64,000 nt of DNA, taken from assembly GCA_021464415.1 (NCBI GenBank), contig CM038471.1, forward strand, positions 10,381,386-10,445,385. Direction: 5' to 3'. The stretch comes from Lonicera japonica. Its lineage: Eukaryota; Streptophyta; Magnoliopsida; Dipsacales; Caprifoliaceae. The notes under the pieces are model-generated. The model was not told where the DNA came from, searched no databases, and worked only from the letters and a program-made list of their open reading frames with translations. Below are positions 11,022-20,220 of the stretch, in pieces; within the stretch, counting starts at the first letter, position 1, and every line of letters starts with the position of its first letter. A program made the position numbers and the translations under genes.

Positions 11022-11026
11022 ACCTC

Positions 11027-13092
11027 ACTCCTGGGAAAGATAAGTTACATCCCAAATCTCTCAAGTGTATCTTTTTAGGATATTCTCGCTTGCAAAAAGG
11101 TTATCGTTGTTTTTCGCCAGACCTTAAACGATACCTTGTGTCTGCCGACGTCACCTTCTTTGAGACAACACCTTTCTTCTCTTTAGAGAACGCTACATGT
11201 CCTTCTCCTCCTATTAATGAGCTGTCCATATCCTATGATAACTCCATTCCTCAACCCAACCCACCACCTCTACTCACCTACCATCCTCGTTCTCTCCCTG
11301 TACCTGTTGAGCTCACCGAGACTGACTCTCCCGCCGAACTTATATCCGAGTCTTCACCGAATCCACCAGCTTCATCTCCTACTCCTGTTATGCCTCCGGT
11401 TCCAGCTCCGGCTTCTGACTTTGATCTTCCCATTGCCGAACGCAAAGGTATTCGTTCTACACGTAACCCTCATCCCATTTACAATTTTGTAAGTTATCAT
11501 CGATTATCTCCACAATATACTGCCTTTGTCTCGTCTTTGTCTCTTATTTCTACTCCAAGAAATGTAGGAGATGCTCTTTTTGATCCGGGTTGGCGGCAGG
11601 TTATGGTTGATGAAATGTCTGCCTTGCATTCTAGTGGCACATGGGATCTTGTGCCCCTTCCTCCTAGTAAATCCACAGTTGGGTGCCGTTGGCTTTATAC
11701 GGTCAAAGTTGGGCCCGATGGCAAGGTTGACCGTCTGAAAGCCCGGCTAGTTGCGAAAGGATATACCTAGATCTATGGGCTTAATTATGGTGATACATTT
11801 TCTCCGGTGGCTAAAATGTCCTCTTTTCGCTTATTTCTTTCAATGGCGGCCATTCGTCACTGGCCCCTTTATCAGTTGGATATCAATAATGCTTTTTTTC
11901 ATGGCGAATTATAAGAAGAGGTATATATGGAGCAACCTCCTGGGTTTGTTGCTCAGGGGGAGTCTAATCTGGTGTGTCACTTCCGTCGCTCTCTTTATGG
12001 CCTAAAACAATCCCCACGGGCTTGGTTTGGACACTTTACTTCAGTTGTTCATCAGTTTGGTATGACTCGTAGTGAGGCTGATTACTCAGTCTTTTAATCC
12101 TATTCGTCTCCTAACTAATGCATCTACTTGGTCGTTTATGTGGACGATATTGTGATTATGGGAAACGACCAGAAGGGCATACAGAGACTCAAGCAACATC
12201 TATTTCACCACTTTCAGACGAAAGCCTTAGGGAAACTCAAATACTTTCTGGGAATAGAAGTTGCTCAATTTTAACAGGGTATTAGTATCTCGCAGCGGAA
12301 ATATGCCCTAGATATCTTAGAAGAAACGGGTATGATAAATTGCAAACCCGTAGAAACTCCGATTGATCCAAACGTCAAACTCCTACCTAATTAAGGGGAG
12401 CCATTATCAGACCCTAGTAAGTATCGGAGACTTATTGGGAAACTCAACTACCTCACTGTAACACGACCTGACATTACGTTCTCGATGAGTGTACTTAAGC
12501 CAGTTCTTAAGTGCTCCGTATGATAGTCATTGGGAGGCAGCTATCCGTGTTTTGAAATACATAAAGAAGGCGTCGGGCAAAGGCCTTCTGTAGGAAAGTA
12601 GAGGCCACACTAAAATTGTTGGCTATTCTGATGCTGATTGGGCAGGGTGCCCTTATGATAGACATTCAACAAGTGGGTATTATATCTTCATTAGAGGAAA
12701 TTTGGTCTCATGGAAGAGCAAGAAACAATCTGTTGTTTCTTTGTCCACTGCTGAGGCAGTATCGGGCCATGGCAAAAGCAATGTGTGAGCTTGTTTGGAT
12801 GAAACAGTTACTCCAAGAGCTGAAGTTTACAAAGATTCAACAAATGACGTTGATATGTGATAATCAAGCAGCTCTCCACATTGCATCTAATCCTGTTTTT
12901 CACGAAAGGACTAAGCACATCGAGATTGACTGTCACTTTATTAGAGACAAAATCCTTTCAGGAGATATCACTACTAGCTACATGAAATCAAATGATCAAC
13001 TAGCTGATATCTTCACTAAGTCTCTCAGTGGACCTCGAGTCAATTACATTTGTAACAAGCTTGGAACATATAACTTGTATGCTCCAGCTTGA
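11027..13092 (+). pseudogene. pol: Copia-2 reverse transcriptase and RNase H (degenerate)
   Basis: Resumes pol after the insertion (CIFLGYSRLQKGYRCFSPD). A nonsense TAG at 11768-11770 follows LVAKGYT. Further reading gives QLDINNAFF, LYGLKQSPRAWF and VVYVDDIV with additional stops (for example after HGEL at about 11911 and at about 12096) and frameshifts near 12490. The RNase H end is open from 12616 to 13092, with [11 protein letters not shown] and [12 protein letters not shown]. The YVDD motif survives but the polyprotein is clearly dead. Confidence 0.88.
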
Positions 13093-13099
13093 GGGGGAG
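13091..13099 (+). promoter_or_regulatory. Polypurine tract of copia-2
   Basis: GAGGGGGAG directly before the 3' LTR. Confidence 0.88.
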
Positions 13100-13311
13100 T
13101 GTTGAGATTTATATTTATGTAATGTATATGATGTGTATGCTTAGATCACATGTAATGTATATGATGTGTATGCTTAGTTCACATAACACTTAAGGGCTAG
13201 ATAGGTATTTTATATTATAGGGAAGAAACCCTATTTTCTAGGTTTTCACTTGTATATAAAGAGTGGTTCTCTCTTCAATAAGATCATCATTTTATTCTCA
13301 CATCTCTCACA
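13100..13311 (+). repeat. 3' LTR of copia-2 (212 bp)
   Basis: Six differences from the 5' LTR. Target duplication TTTTA follows. Confidence 0.93.
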
Positions 13312-13412
13312 TTTTATTTCAATTTAGTTCTTACACTTCAAATCTTTCTGATAGAAGAAAATCTTCCATTATGCTATAATATGTGTCTATGATCAAGGGC
13401 ATCAGAACTTTA

Positions 13413-14921
13413 TATTGATAATTCAATATTATTTATTTATTTTATTTATGTTATTTTATATGTGGGTAGAATCCCACCTTGATAGGGATTCTAGGTTAAT
13501 TAGGAGTTGTGTTTTATTTCCTATATAAGGTGCATTGTTTTCATTATTTATAATTATGGAATAAGAATGATTGTTCTCTCTAAATTCTATATGGTATCAG
13601 AGGAGTGTTAGGAATTCCATAGGCAGTTTATTCCGGCCAAAACCCTTGCCGCCAGCGAACTATTACGTCTAAAAAGCCTAGCCGCACAGTGCATTCTCAA
13701 ACTCTGGGTACGTGTATCGTGTTTTAATCACACCACCCACACAGAGGCACTATAAATCTTCAGACGACCTCACGCCAAAAAAATCACCGGGAACCGGCCC
13801 CTCACGCCCCTACAGCTCCTTGCGCGTGGATCTTACGCTCCGTCCACTCCAGCCGCACGTGACGGCGCGTCGCTTCTCCGATCATTGCCAAACTCTCCAG
13901 ACGATATCGTCTTACTGTTCCACACCTGTTCCAGCCCTGGTTTGGTCGATTGGGTTCGTATTTGGCTTGGTTAGTTTATCTCAAGTTTGGTTTAACGTGA
14001 TGTGAGTTAGTTAATTGTTTTTAAGTGTTGTGGTTGCTGGTTCCAGATTTGTTTAGTGCTAATCCTCGTGCTATATGAATTATAAACTTGCTATGGTGGG
14101 TGCTACTACTCCGAGTCTCACATATTCGGCTAGTGGTTCCATTACAAGCCCATTTTCTACGTTCATAGATTCTATATCGCAATTTGCTTCTATTTATTCT
14201 GTGAGTGAAAACCCGGTGGCGAACATCAGTCACAAGTTGAATGGGATAAACTACCTTGAATGGGCACAATTAATGAGGCTGTTTATTGATGGCAAAAGAA
14301 AATTAGGTTATGTGAATGGCGAGGTGATACCATCTCCATCTAACGACCCGGGCTTTAAGTCGTGGCGCGAGGAGAATTCGATGGTTTCCTCGTGGTTGAT
14401 TAATTCCATGGAGGCTGGTCCTGGTAAATCCTACATGTTCCTGCCGACCGCTCGAAATATCTGGCAAGCGGTTAAGGAAACGTACTCTGACCTAGACAAC
14501 CATTCTTAAATGTTTGAACTCAATAACCGGTTGTGGAAGATGCAACAAGGGGATCGTGGGGTTACAGCTTACTACCATGACATGATGGCCATATGGCAAG
14601 AGTTGGATTTGTTTGAAACCGAAGAATGGGAAAACCCGAATGATAGTGCTCGTTACAAGAAGAAAGTTGAGCGAGGTCGCGTGTTTGTTTTCTTGGCTGG
14701 ATTAAACAAGGATCTAGACGAAGTTCGGGGTCATATTTTAGGCATGATACCATTGCCTACTATCAGAGAGGTGTTTTCAGAGGTACAGAGAGAAGAGGCT
14801 CGACGATCTGTGATGTTGAGAGACGAATGTGAACCCCGTGTAGAGAGTGAAGGATTTGCATTTGTTGTCCTTGATAAAGCAGTAGATGGTGATAAGCATT
14901 TGTAGTCCTTGATAAAACAGA
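13413..14921 (+). mobile_element. 3'-truncated copia relative of copia-1 (copia-3)
   Basis: A single degenerate LTR (13413 to about 13591) begins TATTGATAATTC like copia-1, followed by TGGTATCAGAGG at 13592, a GC-rich leader and gag. The element stops inside gag at about 14921 and directly meets a Ca2+-ATPase exon. Protease, integrase, reverse transcriptase and the 3' LTR are missing, so a deletion joined gag to host sequence. Just before the break a 25-base gag segment (GCATTTGTTGTCCTTGATAA...) at about 14858 is repeated imperfectly at about 14896. Confidence 0.9.
14075..14905 (+). pseudogene. gag: Copia-3 gag (nonsense and truncated)
   Basis: Close relative of copia-1 gag, from MNYKLAMVGATTPSL through KLNGINYLEWAQLMRLFIDG and the MFELNN segment. 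A TAA at 14507-14509 replaces a glutamine codon, after which the same frame continues to 14905. One extra lysine codon occurs in RYKKKVERG. The zinc knuckle lies beyond the truncation and is absent. Confidence 0.9.
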
Positions 14922-14989
14922 ACTGATCATGCTATTAAGGTCAAGAATATGCTGATATTCAACGCTTTCGTCTTTTGTCAGAATGTCAG
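14922..14989 (+). pseudogene. Ca2+-ATPase exon remnant with 8-bp insertion
   Basis: Reads DHAIKVKNMLIFNAFVFCQ, the cytosolic loop and membrane segment that precede FNEFN in ACA-type pumps. In intact relatives this exon ends at the CQ codons. Here TGTCAG (ending at 14981) is followed by AATGTCAG and then GTAAAAG, a good donor. The extra 8 bases resemble a local duplication of TGTCAG, and using the visible donor would shift the frame. The left end is the junction with truncated copia-3 gag, so the true exon start may be lost. Confidence 0.8.
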
Positions 14990-15124
14990 GTAAAAGTCTA
15001 CATCTACTTGCTCAAAAGAGAGAGAGATAAGAAAGATGGCTTTAAGATGCAATTTATTGGGATTTGGATATTTTTGTCTTTTGTGGCATTTTGCCTTAAG
15101 CTTATGAAATGATTTAAATTGCAG

Positions 15125-15232
15125 ATATTCAATGAATTTAATGTTCGCAAACCAGATGAAATTAATGTATTCAAAGGTGTTACCAAGAATCGCCTTTTCA
15201 TGGGAATAGTGGGCCTAACAGTCATGCTTCAA
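15125..15232 (+). pseudogene. Ca2+-ATPase exon, C-terminal membrane region
   Basis: 108-bp exon (36 codons) between TTGCAG and GTGAGA. It reads IFNEFNVRKPDEINVFKGV and then TKNRLFMGIVGLTVMLQ, which is highly characteristic of plant ACA pumps near their penultimate membrane segments. The frame is open and phase 0 on both sides. Confidence 0.92.
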
Positions 15233-15342
15233 GTGAGAAATCTCTCTCTCTCTCTATATATATATATGTTTATACTCGCATACATATACACATGCGCACA
15301 TATATTTTATGGTGATGTGATTTCTAGGTACTTAATTGCAAG

Positions 15343-15434
15343 CCGTTGATAATCATGTTCCTCGGAAAGTTTACCTCATCGGTTAGGCTCACCTGGCAGC
15401 TGTGGATTGTTTCCATCGTTATTGGTATCCTCAG
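15343..15434 (+). pseudogene. Ca2+-ATPase exon, last membrane segments
   Basis: Reads PLIIMFLGKFTSSVRLTWQLW and then IVSIVIGIL, followed by donor CAG|GTCAGT in phase 2. An acceptor ending GCAAG at 15342 keeps the family length between LQ and FLGKF; the alternative TAG acceptor at 15327 would add residues. The expected next exon (SWPLA...GKLIPVP) was not found downstream, so the gene appears 3'-truncated too, unless it lies beyond the repeats. Confidence 0.88.
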
Positions 15435-15656
15435 GTCAGTCTATATTTTATGTCTTCTGGCATGATGATTCGTTATTGTACATTTTTTTTTTCATTTGAT
15501 GATCCTCTTAATGAGATACATAATCAAACAGAGAAAGTACTGTGCCACCGCACTGGGTATATTAATGTTCCATACGGAGATATTACATTTTACTTTGTAA
15601 GTCAATTAGTTCTGCTTATGTTGGCATATCCTTTTCCTCTTTTGATTTGGAAAAAT
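15435..15656 (+). other. Intron remnant after the last ATPase exon
   Basis: Non-coding T-rich sequence. No further exon recognised. Confidence 0.4.
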
Positions 15657-16670
15657 TAGGATCCAGTCCTTGAATTCAAACATTTTTTGGGTGTGGTCCC
15701 TCAACATTTTTTTTAAAGGATGAGGTCCCTGTCAGTGTTTTAAAAAGCGAAGGCGTAAGCCTAGGCGTTTGCTTGTCCGAAGCCGAGGCGTAGGCCTCAA
15801 TGCGATAAGGCGTAAGCCTTTTGTGCAAAACATTTTATAATAAAAAAATAAGAAATAATTAATATAAAGTTTATAAACATTAAAATATGTTTCTTTTTTG
15901 TTATCTTGCAATGAGATTTTTTAGTCTAAGGAGTAAAGTATTAAATAAAAATAACTTAAGGGGTTTGTTGTAAATATTAATAAGAAGTTTCTCATCCATC
16001 CTATTAGTAATTCTGTAAATATCTAATATACCCAAGGTTAATTAAGTAATTCAGCACTTATAGTTTAAACCCTACACATATCTTTATTACTCCTCCCCAT
16101 CTTTCTCACAGCCACACAGCTGCCTCTATCACAATCTCGTTCTTCCATCTTTCTCCATCTCTGTATTTCACTTCTTCAACTCGTCTTCACTCCGTCACCG
16201 TCCAGTTTCTATTGTCGTTCACTCACTCGGTCACCGTCCAACAGGTCTTCATTTCGTCACCAGTATTTATTTCATCTCCATCATTCTCTTTCTCTCTCTT
16301 TCTCGTTTGCACAAAACGCCTAAGCTTTCAATGCCTAGGCGTAAAAGGCGCACGCCTCAACCAAAATGCGTGAGCTTCATCCAAAAGGCTTGCGCCTAAT
16401 ATGCAAAACGCAGTTCGTAAGAAGCTTTGAGGTGAAATCATTTGAAGGCGCATCCACTGACGCCTTTTAAAACACTGGTCCCTGTAGATACTTTATTTTT
16501 TGGTACCTAGTATCTGCTGAGAAAATTAGTATCTATAGCATAGTATCTAAGTCCTCGCCAGAGGCAAATACCAAAAAGAGTTTCTTCAGGGATCGCATCA
16601 TTTAAAAATAAAATAAAATTGAGGGACCAAATCCTAAATGTTTTCTAACTCAGAGACAAGATGCTGAACA
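15657..16670. mobile_element. Foldback MITE with a nested hAT-type MITE
   Basis: Imperfect inverted ends are visible: left GATCCAGTCCTTGAATTC...GGTCCCTCAACATTTT (about 15659-15712), and right the reverse complement of ACATTTAGGATTTGGTCCCTC (about 16618-16670). A second element (15733-16477) is inserted inside. No coding capacity. Superfamily uncertain. Confidence 0.6.
15725..16485. mobile_element. hAT-type MITE with 8-bp target duplication
   Basis: The 745-bp element 15733-16477 is flanked by perfect 8-bp duplications GTCCCTGT (15725-15732 and 16478-16485). Termini are CAGTGTTTTAAAA at the left and TTTTAAAACACTG at the right. Subterminal regions are rich in AGGCGTAAGCC and GCCTAGGCG words in both orientations. 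Terminal sequence and 8-bp duplication fit the hAT superfamily. No transposase. Confidence 0.88.
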
Positions 16671-17138
16671 CCCTTTTGATTTGTGGCGCCCTATGCTTGT
16701 CCATATTTTGTGTCTCAACTTGAATATACTGTTATAATAGACCCTCTCTTCTCTATCTATGTTACCTCAGTTGATGAGCTGTTAACTTGGACCATTTGTC
16801 CATTTCTCTTACATATGCTACTTTTTTCTTTTTATAACTCGGTATCCAAGCTTCTTAGAGCATCTGGCTAAACACTTTCGCAACTTTTGATTTTGCGCCT
16901 TCTAATATATGGACCCTACTCTTATTCGTCTCAAGCAGTACAAGTCCAATAGATAGGTCGCAATTTTATTGATGACTACACCATTGTGCACAACTTGATT
17001 TTTTTCGTATTTTTTGGTGTACAGTCTCTAATCTATATAACACTCCCTACGTTACTAATCAAAAAAATGAGTAAGAGCTAGTATATATCAGTTTCACATT
17101 TCCCAAACAAAAGCTAGTAGCTCACCATATATATATAT
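16671..17138. other. Unassigned non-coding sequence
   Basis: AT-rich sequence with no recognised exon, ending in a TA repeat at about 17126-17138 that served as the foldback insertion site. Confidence 0.4.
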
Positions 17139-17547
17139 GGAAAATTTCAAGTAAGGACCTTAACTTAAGGTCCTTATTTACGGACTTGCCCTTTTGGCAC
17201 GCTTCCCGATGGAATTTTTTGATGAAATTTGGCGGGAATGTTCTTCATCGTGTATAGAACATCTCTACCAAATTTCATCAAAAAATTCAACCGGGAAGTG
17301 GGCTAACTACAGGATTGAAAAATATTGGTTCAGAAATAGATATATATATATATATGTCCAATATTTTTCAATCATTTAGTTAACCCACTTTTCGATTGAA
17401 TTTTTTGATGAAATTTGGTGGAGATGTTCTACACACGATGAAGAACATTTCCACCAAATTTCATCAAAAAAATCCGTCGGAAAGCGTGCCAAAAGGGCAA
17501 GTCCGTAAATAAAGACCTTAAGTTAAGGTACTTATGAGAAATGCTCC
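17139..17547. mobile_element. 409-bp foldback element with four related arms
   Basis: The two halves are inverted copies: GGAAAATTTCAAGTAAGGAC at the left end pairs with the reverse complement of the right end (CTTATGAGAAATGCTCC). Each half is itself an inverted repeat built from TTTTTTGATGAAATTTGG and its complement CCAAATTTCATCAAAAAA, at about 17214, 17268, 17400 and 17452. The centre is a TA run at about 17340-17355. It sits in TA-rich DNA, so the target duplication is ambiguous (about 9 bp of TATA is possible, as in Mutator-type MITEs). No coding capacity. Confidence 0.85.
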
Positions 17548-17812
17548 TTATATATATATATATATATACCATAGATATTTGTTCTACAAGAATCTTGTAA
17601 TTGCCTTAATGGTTTACCTCAACCCGAGGGATAGAGCTTGTATTTATATATAAAAAAACTAGGGTTAGAATGAGGAAGCAAAACAATAAAAAGTCAAAAT
17701 AAGAAATAATAGCCTATATGATGAAACTCTAATTAAAGACTAAATTGACAAGATAAAAGGATAAAGATACCTAATTACCTAAAATTGTGTTTGACGTGCA
17801 AGATAAAATGAC

Positions 17813-18667
17813 GGGATAGTCAGGGGCGTAACCAGGAATTATAAATGACCCAGGCTAAGAATTAAACAACGACAACGTTAAAATAAACCAAAATGCAAAT
17901 ATAATATATTCAAATACATACAAAAGATACCAACTTTTTATATATGTTGGAAGCGTAAATATGAAATATTCAAAAATATACAAAAAATATAATAATTTCC
18001 CCTTATATCTAGCAATGTACGATATAAATACAAACAAAAAGACATAATAGCCTATCGTAATTGAACCCTGCGCTCCTTAAGAGAATCAAAATCATCTACT
18101 ACTGAATCTAAATCGATACCTTTGGTAAGTTCTCGTTCAATTTGGAGAATCATACAATCAGCAAGAAACTCATCATCTATTATGTTTCGAAGTATTGTTT
18201 TGCCAAGGTTCATAGTTGAGAATGCTTTATTTGTTGTTGCCGTAGAAACAGGAAGAATCAATACAAGACGGATCAATCTATCAATCAGATAATAAATCTC
18301 CTTCTTTCTTGTTTCAGCTAATCCGCTGCATAATTCATAAATTGTTGATATTTTTTGGAAACTTTGATGAGAAGGAACAATCTCCTTGCTTGAAAACTGA
18401 AGACAATCGGAATTCGAAAAAGTGAAAAAAAGGGTATTTGACATTTATTTTAATTAATATTATTTAAATGGAGAGTGGTAAATGAATAGATAAAAATTAA
18501 ATAGGTGTAGAGTAGTAATATTAAAAAAATGAGGTGGGCAATACACATATATGTACATATATATTTAAAAATAAACTTTAAGCTTATTACTAATTTCTTT
18601 TTTGAAAAAATTAGACCCGGGTTACAGTCGGGGGCAACCCGGCTCTAGTTACGCCCCTGGGGATAGT
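17813..18667 (-). mobile_element. hAT transposon deletion derivative
   Basis: The 839-bp element 17821-18659 is flanked by perfect 8-bp duplications GGGATAGT (17813-17820, 18660-18667). Terminal inverted repeats are CAGGGGCGTAACCAGG at the left and the complement of CTAGTTACGCCCCTG at the right, typical of plant hAT elements. It retains only the end of a transposase on the minus strand. Confidence 0.93.
18052..18444 (-). pseudogene. hAT transposase C-terminal dimerisation fragment
   Basis: The frame contains LVLILPVSTATTNKAFSTMN and the following ILRNIIDDEFLADCMIL and IERELTKGID, which match the C-terminal dimerisation domain of plant hAT transposases. The DNA-binding and catalytic parts are missing, and the N-terminal 40 or so residues are probably not native. 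It cannot catalyse transposition alone. Confidence 0.85.
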
Positions 18668-18812
18668 GTTGGTCAGGATAGGCTATCAGTGTGGATTATT
18701 TGTCCTATAAAGGCCAGGAGAGGGATTAAACAAACCTAGGAGGTGGGATTATTTTATCCTATCTGGACTAGACTAAATAATCCTATCCAACGTTCTTATC
18801 CTTCGTGTCAAA

Positions 18813-19060
18813 AAATCTGTTTTGCATAAATAAAATATGATTTTCAACTGTTCTGCATGATCAGAATCACAAAACCTGGGTGCATTTATGCATTTATTCA
18901 AGGAATGGATTGATTAGAGTAAGCTTCTTCGTTAGATAGACAAGCAGAAAGAGAAAACTCAACGAAGAATCGACTCCGTTGATAGACCCTGGATGAAATG
19001 ACAAAAGGACTAATTTAGTGACATACGCGAAGTTAAAAGGAGCGATCGAAAGGACCAAAC
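18813..19060. other. Non-coding sequence after the CMO-like exons
   Basis: The next expected CMO exon (starting after NWK, with the FCDNYLD motif) is not found here on the minus strand. Confidence 0.4.
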
Positions 19061-19270
19061 CTTCCAATTACATTCAATAGTATATTCGCATCTGCAGAGA
19101 TAACTCAATGAAGAATCGACTTCGTTGGTACTCAGTATCTCTGATGAACTACCGAGCCATTCATTGCCCGCAATGTTATCAGATACCAGTTGAGGAACAA
19201 CATCCTTTTCCAAATTGAGAAGAACAAATGGGCCCTATAGAGCTACTTTCACTGGAACAAGCCCAAATTC
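19061..19270 (-). pseudogene. Choline monooxygenase-like exon with nonsense codon
   Basis: Minus-strand exon from acceptor TAG|GAATTTGG to donor AAG|GTTTGG. It reads EFGLVPVKVAL, a TAG at 19235-19237, then GPFVLLNLEKD and NEWLGSSSEILS, ending in SLSYLCRCEYTIECNWK. Plant CMO-like Rieske oxygenases have tryptophan in place of the stop (VAVWGPF). CMO is a chloroplast stromal ferredoxin-dependent enzyme that oxidises choline to betaine aldehyde. The reading is clear but the stop makes this copy non-functional as it stands. Confidence 0.92.
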
Positions 19271-19368
19271 CTACCCTTAAGATAGACAAATAAATCTCCA
19301 AAATTAGCCCTCCATTTTGAAAAAAAAAAAAAAACACGTGGTAAATATTGCGGCTAAGATGAAAGTAC

Positions 19369-19443
19369 ATTCACAATGAAGTTCTCGATTCCTGTTAATC
19401 TAGTTGCCTTGAGAAGTGCTCCATCCAACCCATATGTCCATCC
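19369..19443 (-). pseudogene. Choline monooxygenase-like exon (GWTYGLDG)
   Basis: 75-bp minus-strand exon encoding 25 residues, GWTYGLDGALLKATRLTGIE and then NFIVN, directly after the Rieske motif in CMO proteins. It is phase 0 at both ends: acceptor TGTAG and donor AAT|GTACTT. It joins in frame to the exon at 19270. Confidence 0.93.
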
Positions 19444-19952
19444 CTACAGAAATATCATGTTATGGCTTCAATTGAAACAACATGATCGAGGGAACCATAA
19501 ATTTTGCATATTATCTTCAGAGATAAACCATAAATAGTTAAAAAAAAAAAGGAGAAGAAGAAGAAGAGAGAAATGTTGAAAGTATCTCAAGCCGGATTTC
19601 CTGAAATTAATCAGATAATGAAAAAAAGAAGTCTTCAGTCAAAATCTAGTAATCAAATACGACTAATGCATACAAGAAAAGAGATGAATATGGCCATACG
19701 ATACAGAAATTAGCTACCATCTGAAGGGGATCATCTGGTTTGAATTTTGGTTTGTTCCTTGGATCCTGAATTGGAAAATTCACACTAGTCTCTTGTATAG
19801 TCCATGTCATGAGAGAGAATTTAACAATTTTGGATTTCAGGAACAAACAAAAACTCCAACCAACTGAGCACTTGATGGAATATATAGTCAAATGGAAGCA
19901 ATAATTCGGCCAAGAAATACTAAGAGAATGAAGCAATTAAACAATAACTCAC
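19444..19952 (-). other. CMO-like intron
   Basis: Begins with donor GTGAGT and ends with TGTAG in minus-strand orientation. Non-coding. Confidence 0.7.
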
Positions 19953-20089
19953 ATGATAAGGACAACCGAAGCATGATTTTTTTCCGCTTCCAAATGCAAC
20001 CAGAGAGGCATGATGGCGGGCATACATTATGAAATGCATTTACTTCTTCATTATCATCCCTACATACCACATATTCCACATTTCGTAAC
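19953..20089 (-). pseudogene. Choline monooxygenase-like Rieske exon with frameshift
   Basis: Minus-strand exon reading LRNVEYVVCRDDNEEVNAFH and NVC, then, after a one-base shift, RHHASLVAFGSGKKSCFGCP and YH. Together these supply the Rieske [2Fe-2S] ligand motifs C-X-H and C-X2-H. One extra C in TGCCCGCC at about 20019-20024 breaks the frame exactly inside the first ligand motif. The donor is CAT|GTGAGT. The first codon is completed by the upstream exon (AG|G). Confidence 0.92.
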
Positions 20090-20220
20090 CTGCCGCACTT
20101 CAACAACAATTAAATCACTTTCACAAAACTCTAAATAATCATTGCACAGATTGACATATATTAATGCAAACTGACAGATTAAGGTGATATATACTACGGA
20201 TGTGTGTGATTGGTTTACAT

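Larger units (their letters stand above)
9289..11026 (+). mobile_element. LTR-LTR element with 6-bp interior nested in copia-2 pol
   Basis: Two long direct repeats, 9294-10170 (877 bp) and 10177-11021 (845 bp), are separated by only TTGGTA. The pair is flanked by perfect 5-bp target duplications ACCTC (9289-9293 and 11022-11026), so it was inserted or shrank as one unit. Each repeat begins TGAT(A/G)TGATCC and ends GATCGCGTCA, giving TG...CA LTR ends. TTGGTA looks like the start of a copia-type primer-binding site (TTGGTATCAGAG). The repeats differ by a 32-bp indel near 9750 and scattered substitutions. No coding sequence remains. A solo LTR of a related family lies at 33188-34003. Confidence 0.9.
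6577..13316 (+). mobile_element. Dead Ty1/copia retrotransposon (copia-2) with nested insertion
   Basis: LTR retrotransposon with perfect 5-bp target duplications TTTTA at 6577-6581 and 13312-13316. The LTRs (6582-6793 and 13100-13311) are 212 bp with canonical TG...CA ends and six differences, about 97 percent identity, so it is older than copia-1. The internal region has gag, protease, integrase, reverse transcriptase and RNase H in copia order, but with a frameshift near 7605, nonsense codons at 8925 and 11768, and many more breaks after 11900. A 1,728-bp LTR-LTR element is inserted in integrase at 9294-11021. It is a different family from copia-1. Confidence 0.94.
17790..18812. mobile_element. 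Possible small MITE split by a hAT element
   Basis: After removing the nested hAT (17821-18659 plus one target copy), the ends TTTGACGTGCAAGATAAAA and the reverse complement of the right end (TTTGACACGAAGGATAAGAA) form an imperfect terminal inverted repeat. The interior also has mirrored GGGATTATT/AATAATCC words. No clear target duplication, so the call is tentative. Confidence 0.4.

Noticed and set aside
9289..11026. Tandem segmental duplication instead of a retroelement
   Set aside because: Perfect 5-bp duplication ACCTC, TG...CA ends, and exact restoration of the pol frame across the insertion identify it as an LTR insertion.
15690..16440. Dense AGGCGTAAGCC/GCCTAGGCG words as a possible protein-binding array or CRISPR-like repeat
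   Set aside because: The words are irregular, occur in both orientations and lie inside a MITE with hAT-type ends and an 8-bp duplication.
19646..19936. 96-codon minus-strand frame as an extra CMO exon
   Set aside because: It lies in the intron between two exons that already join in phase, and its sequence does not resemble the family.
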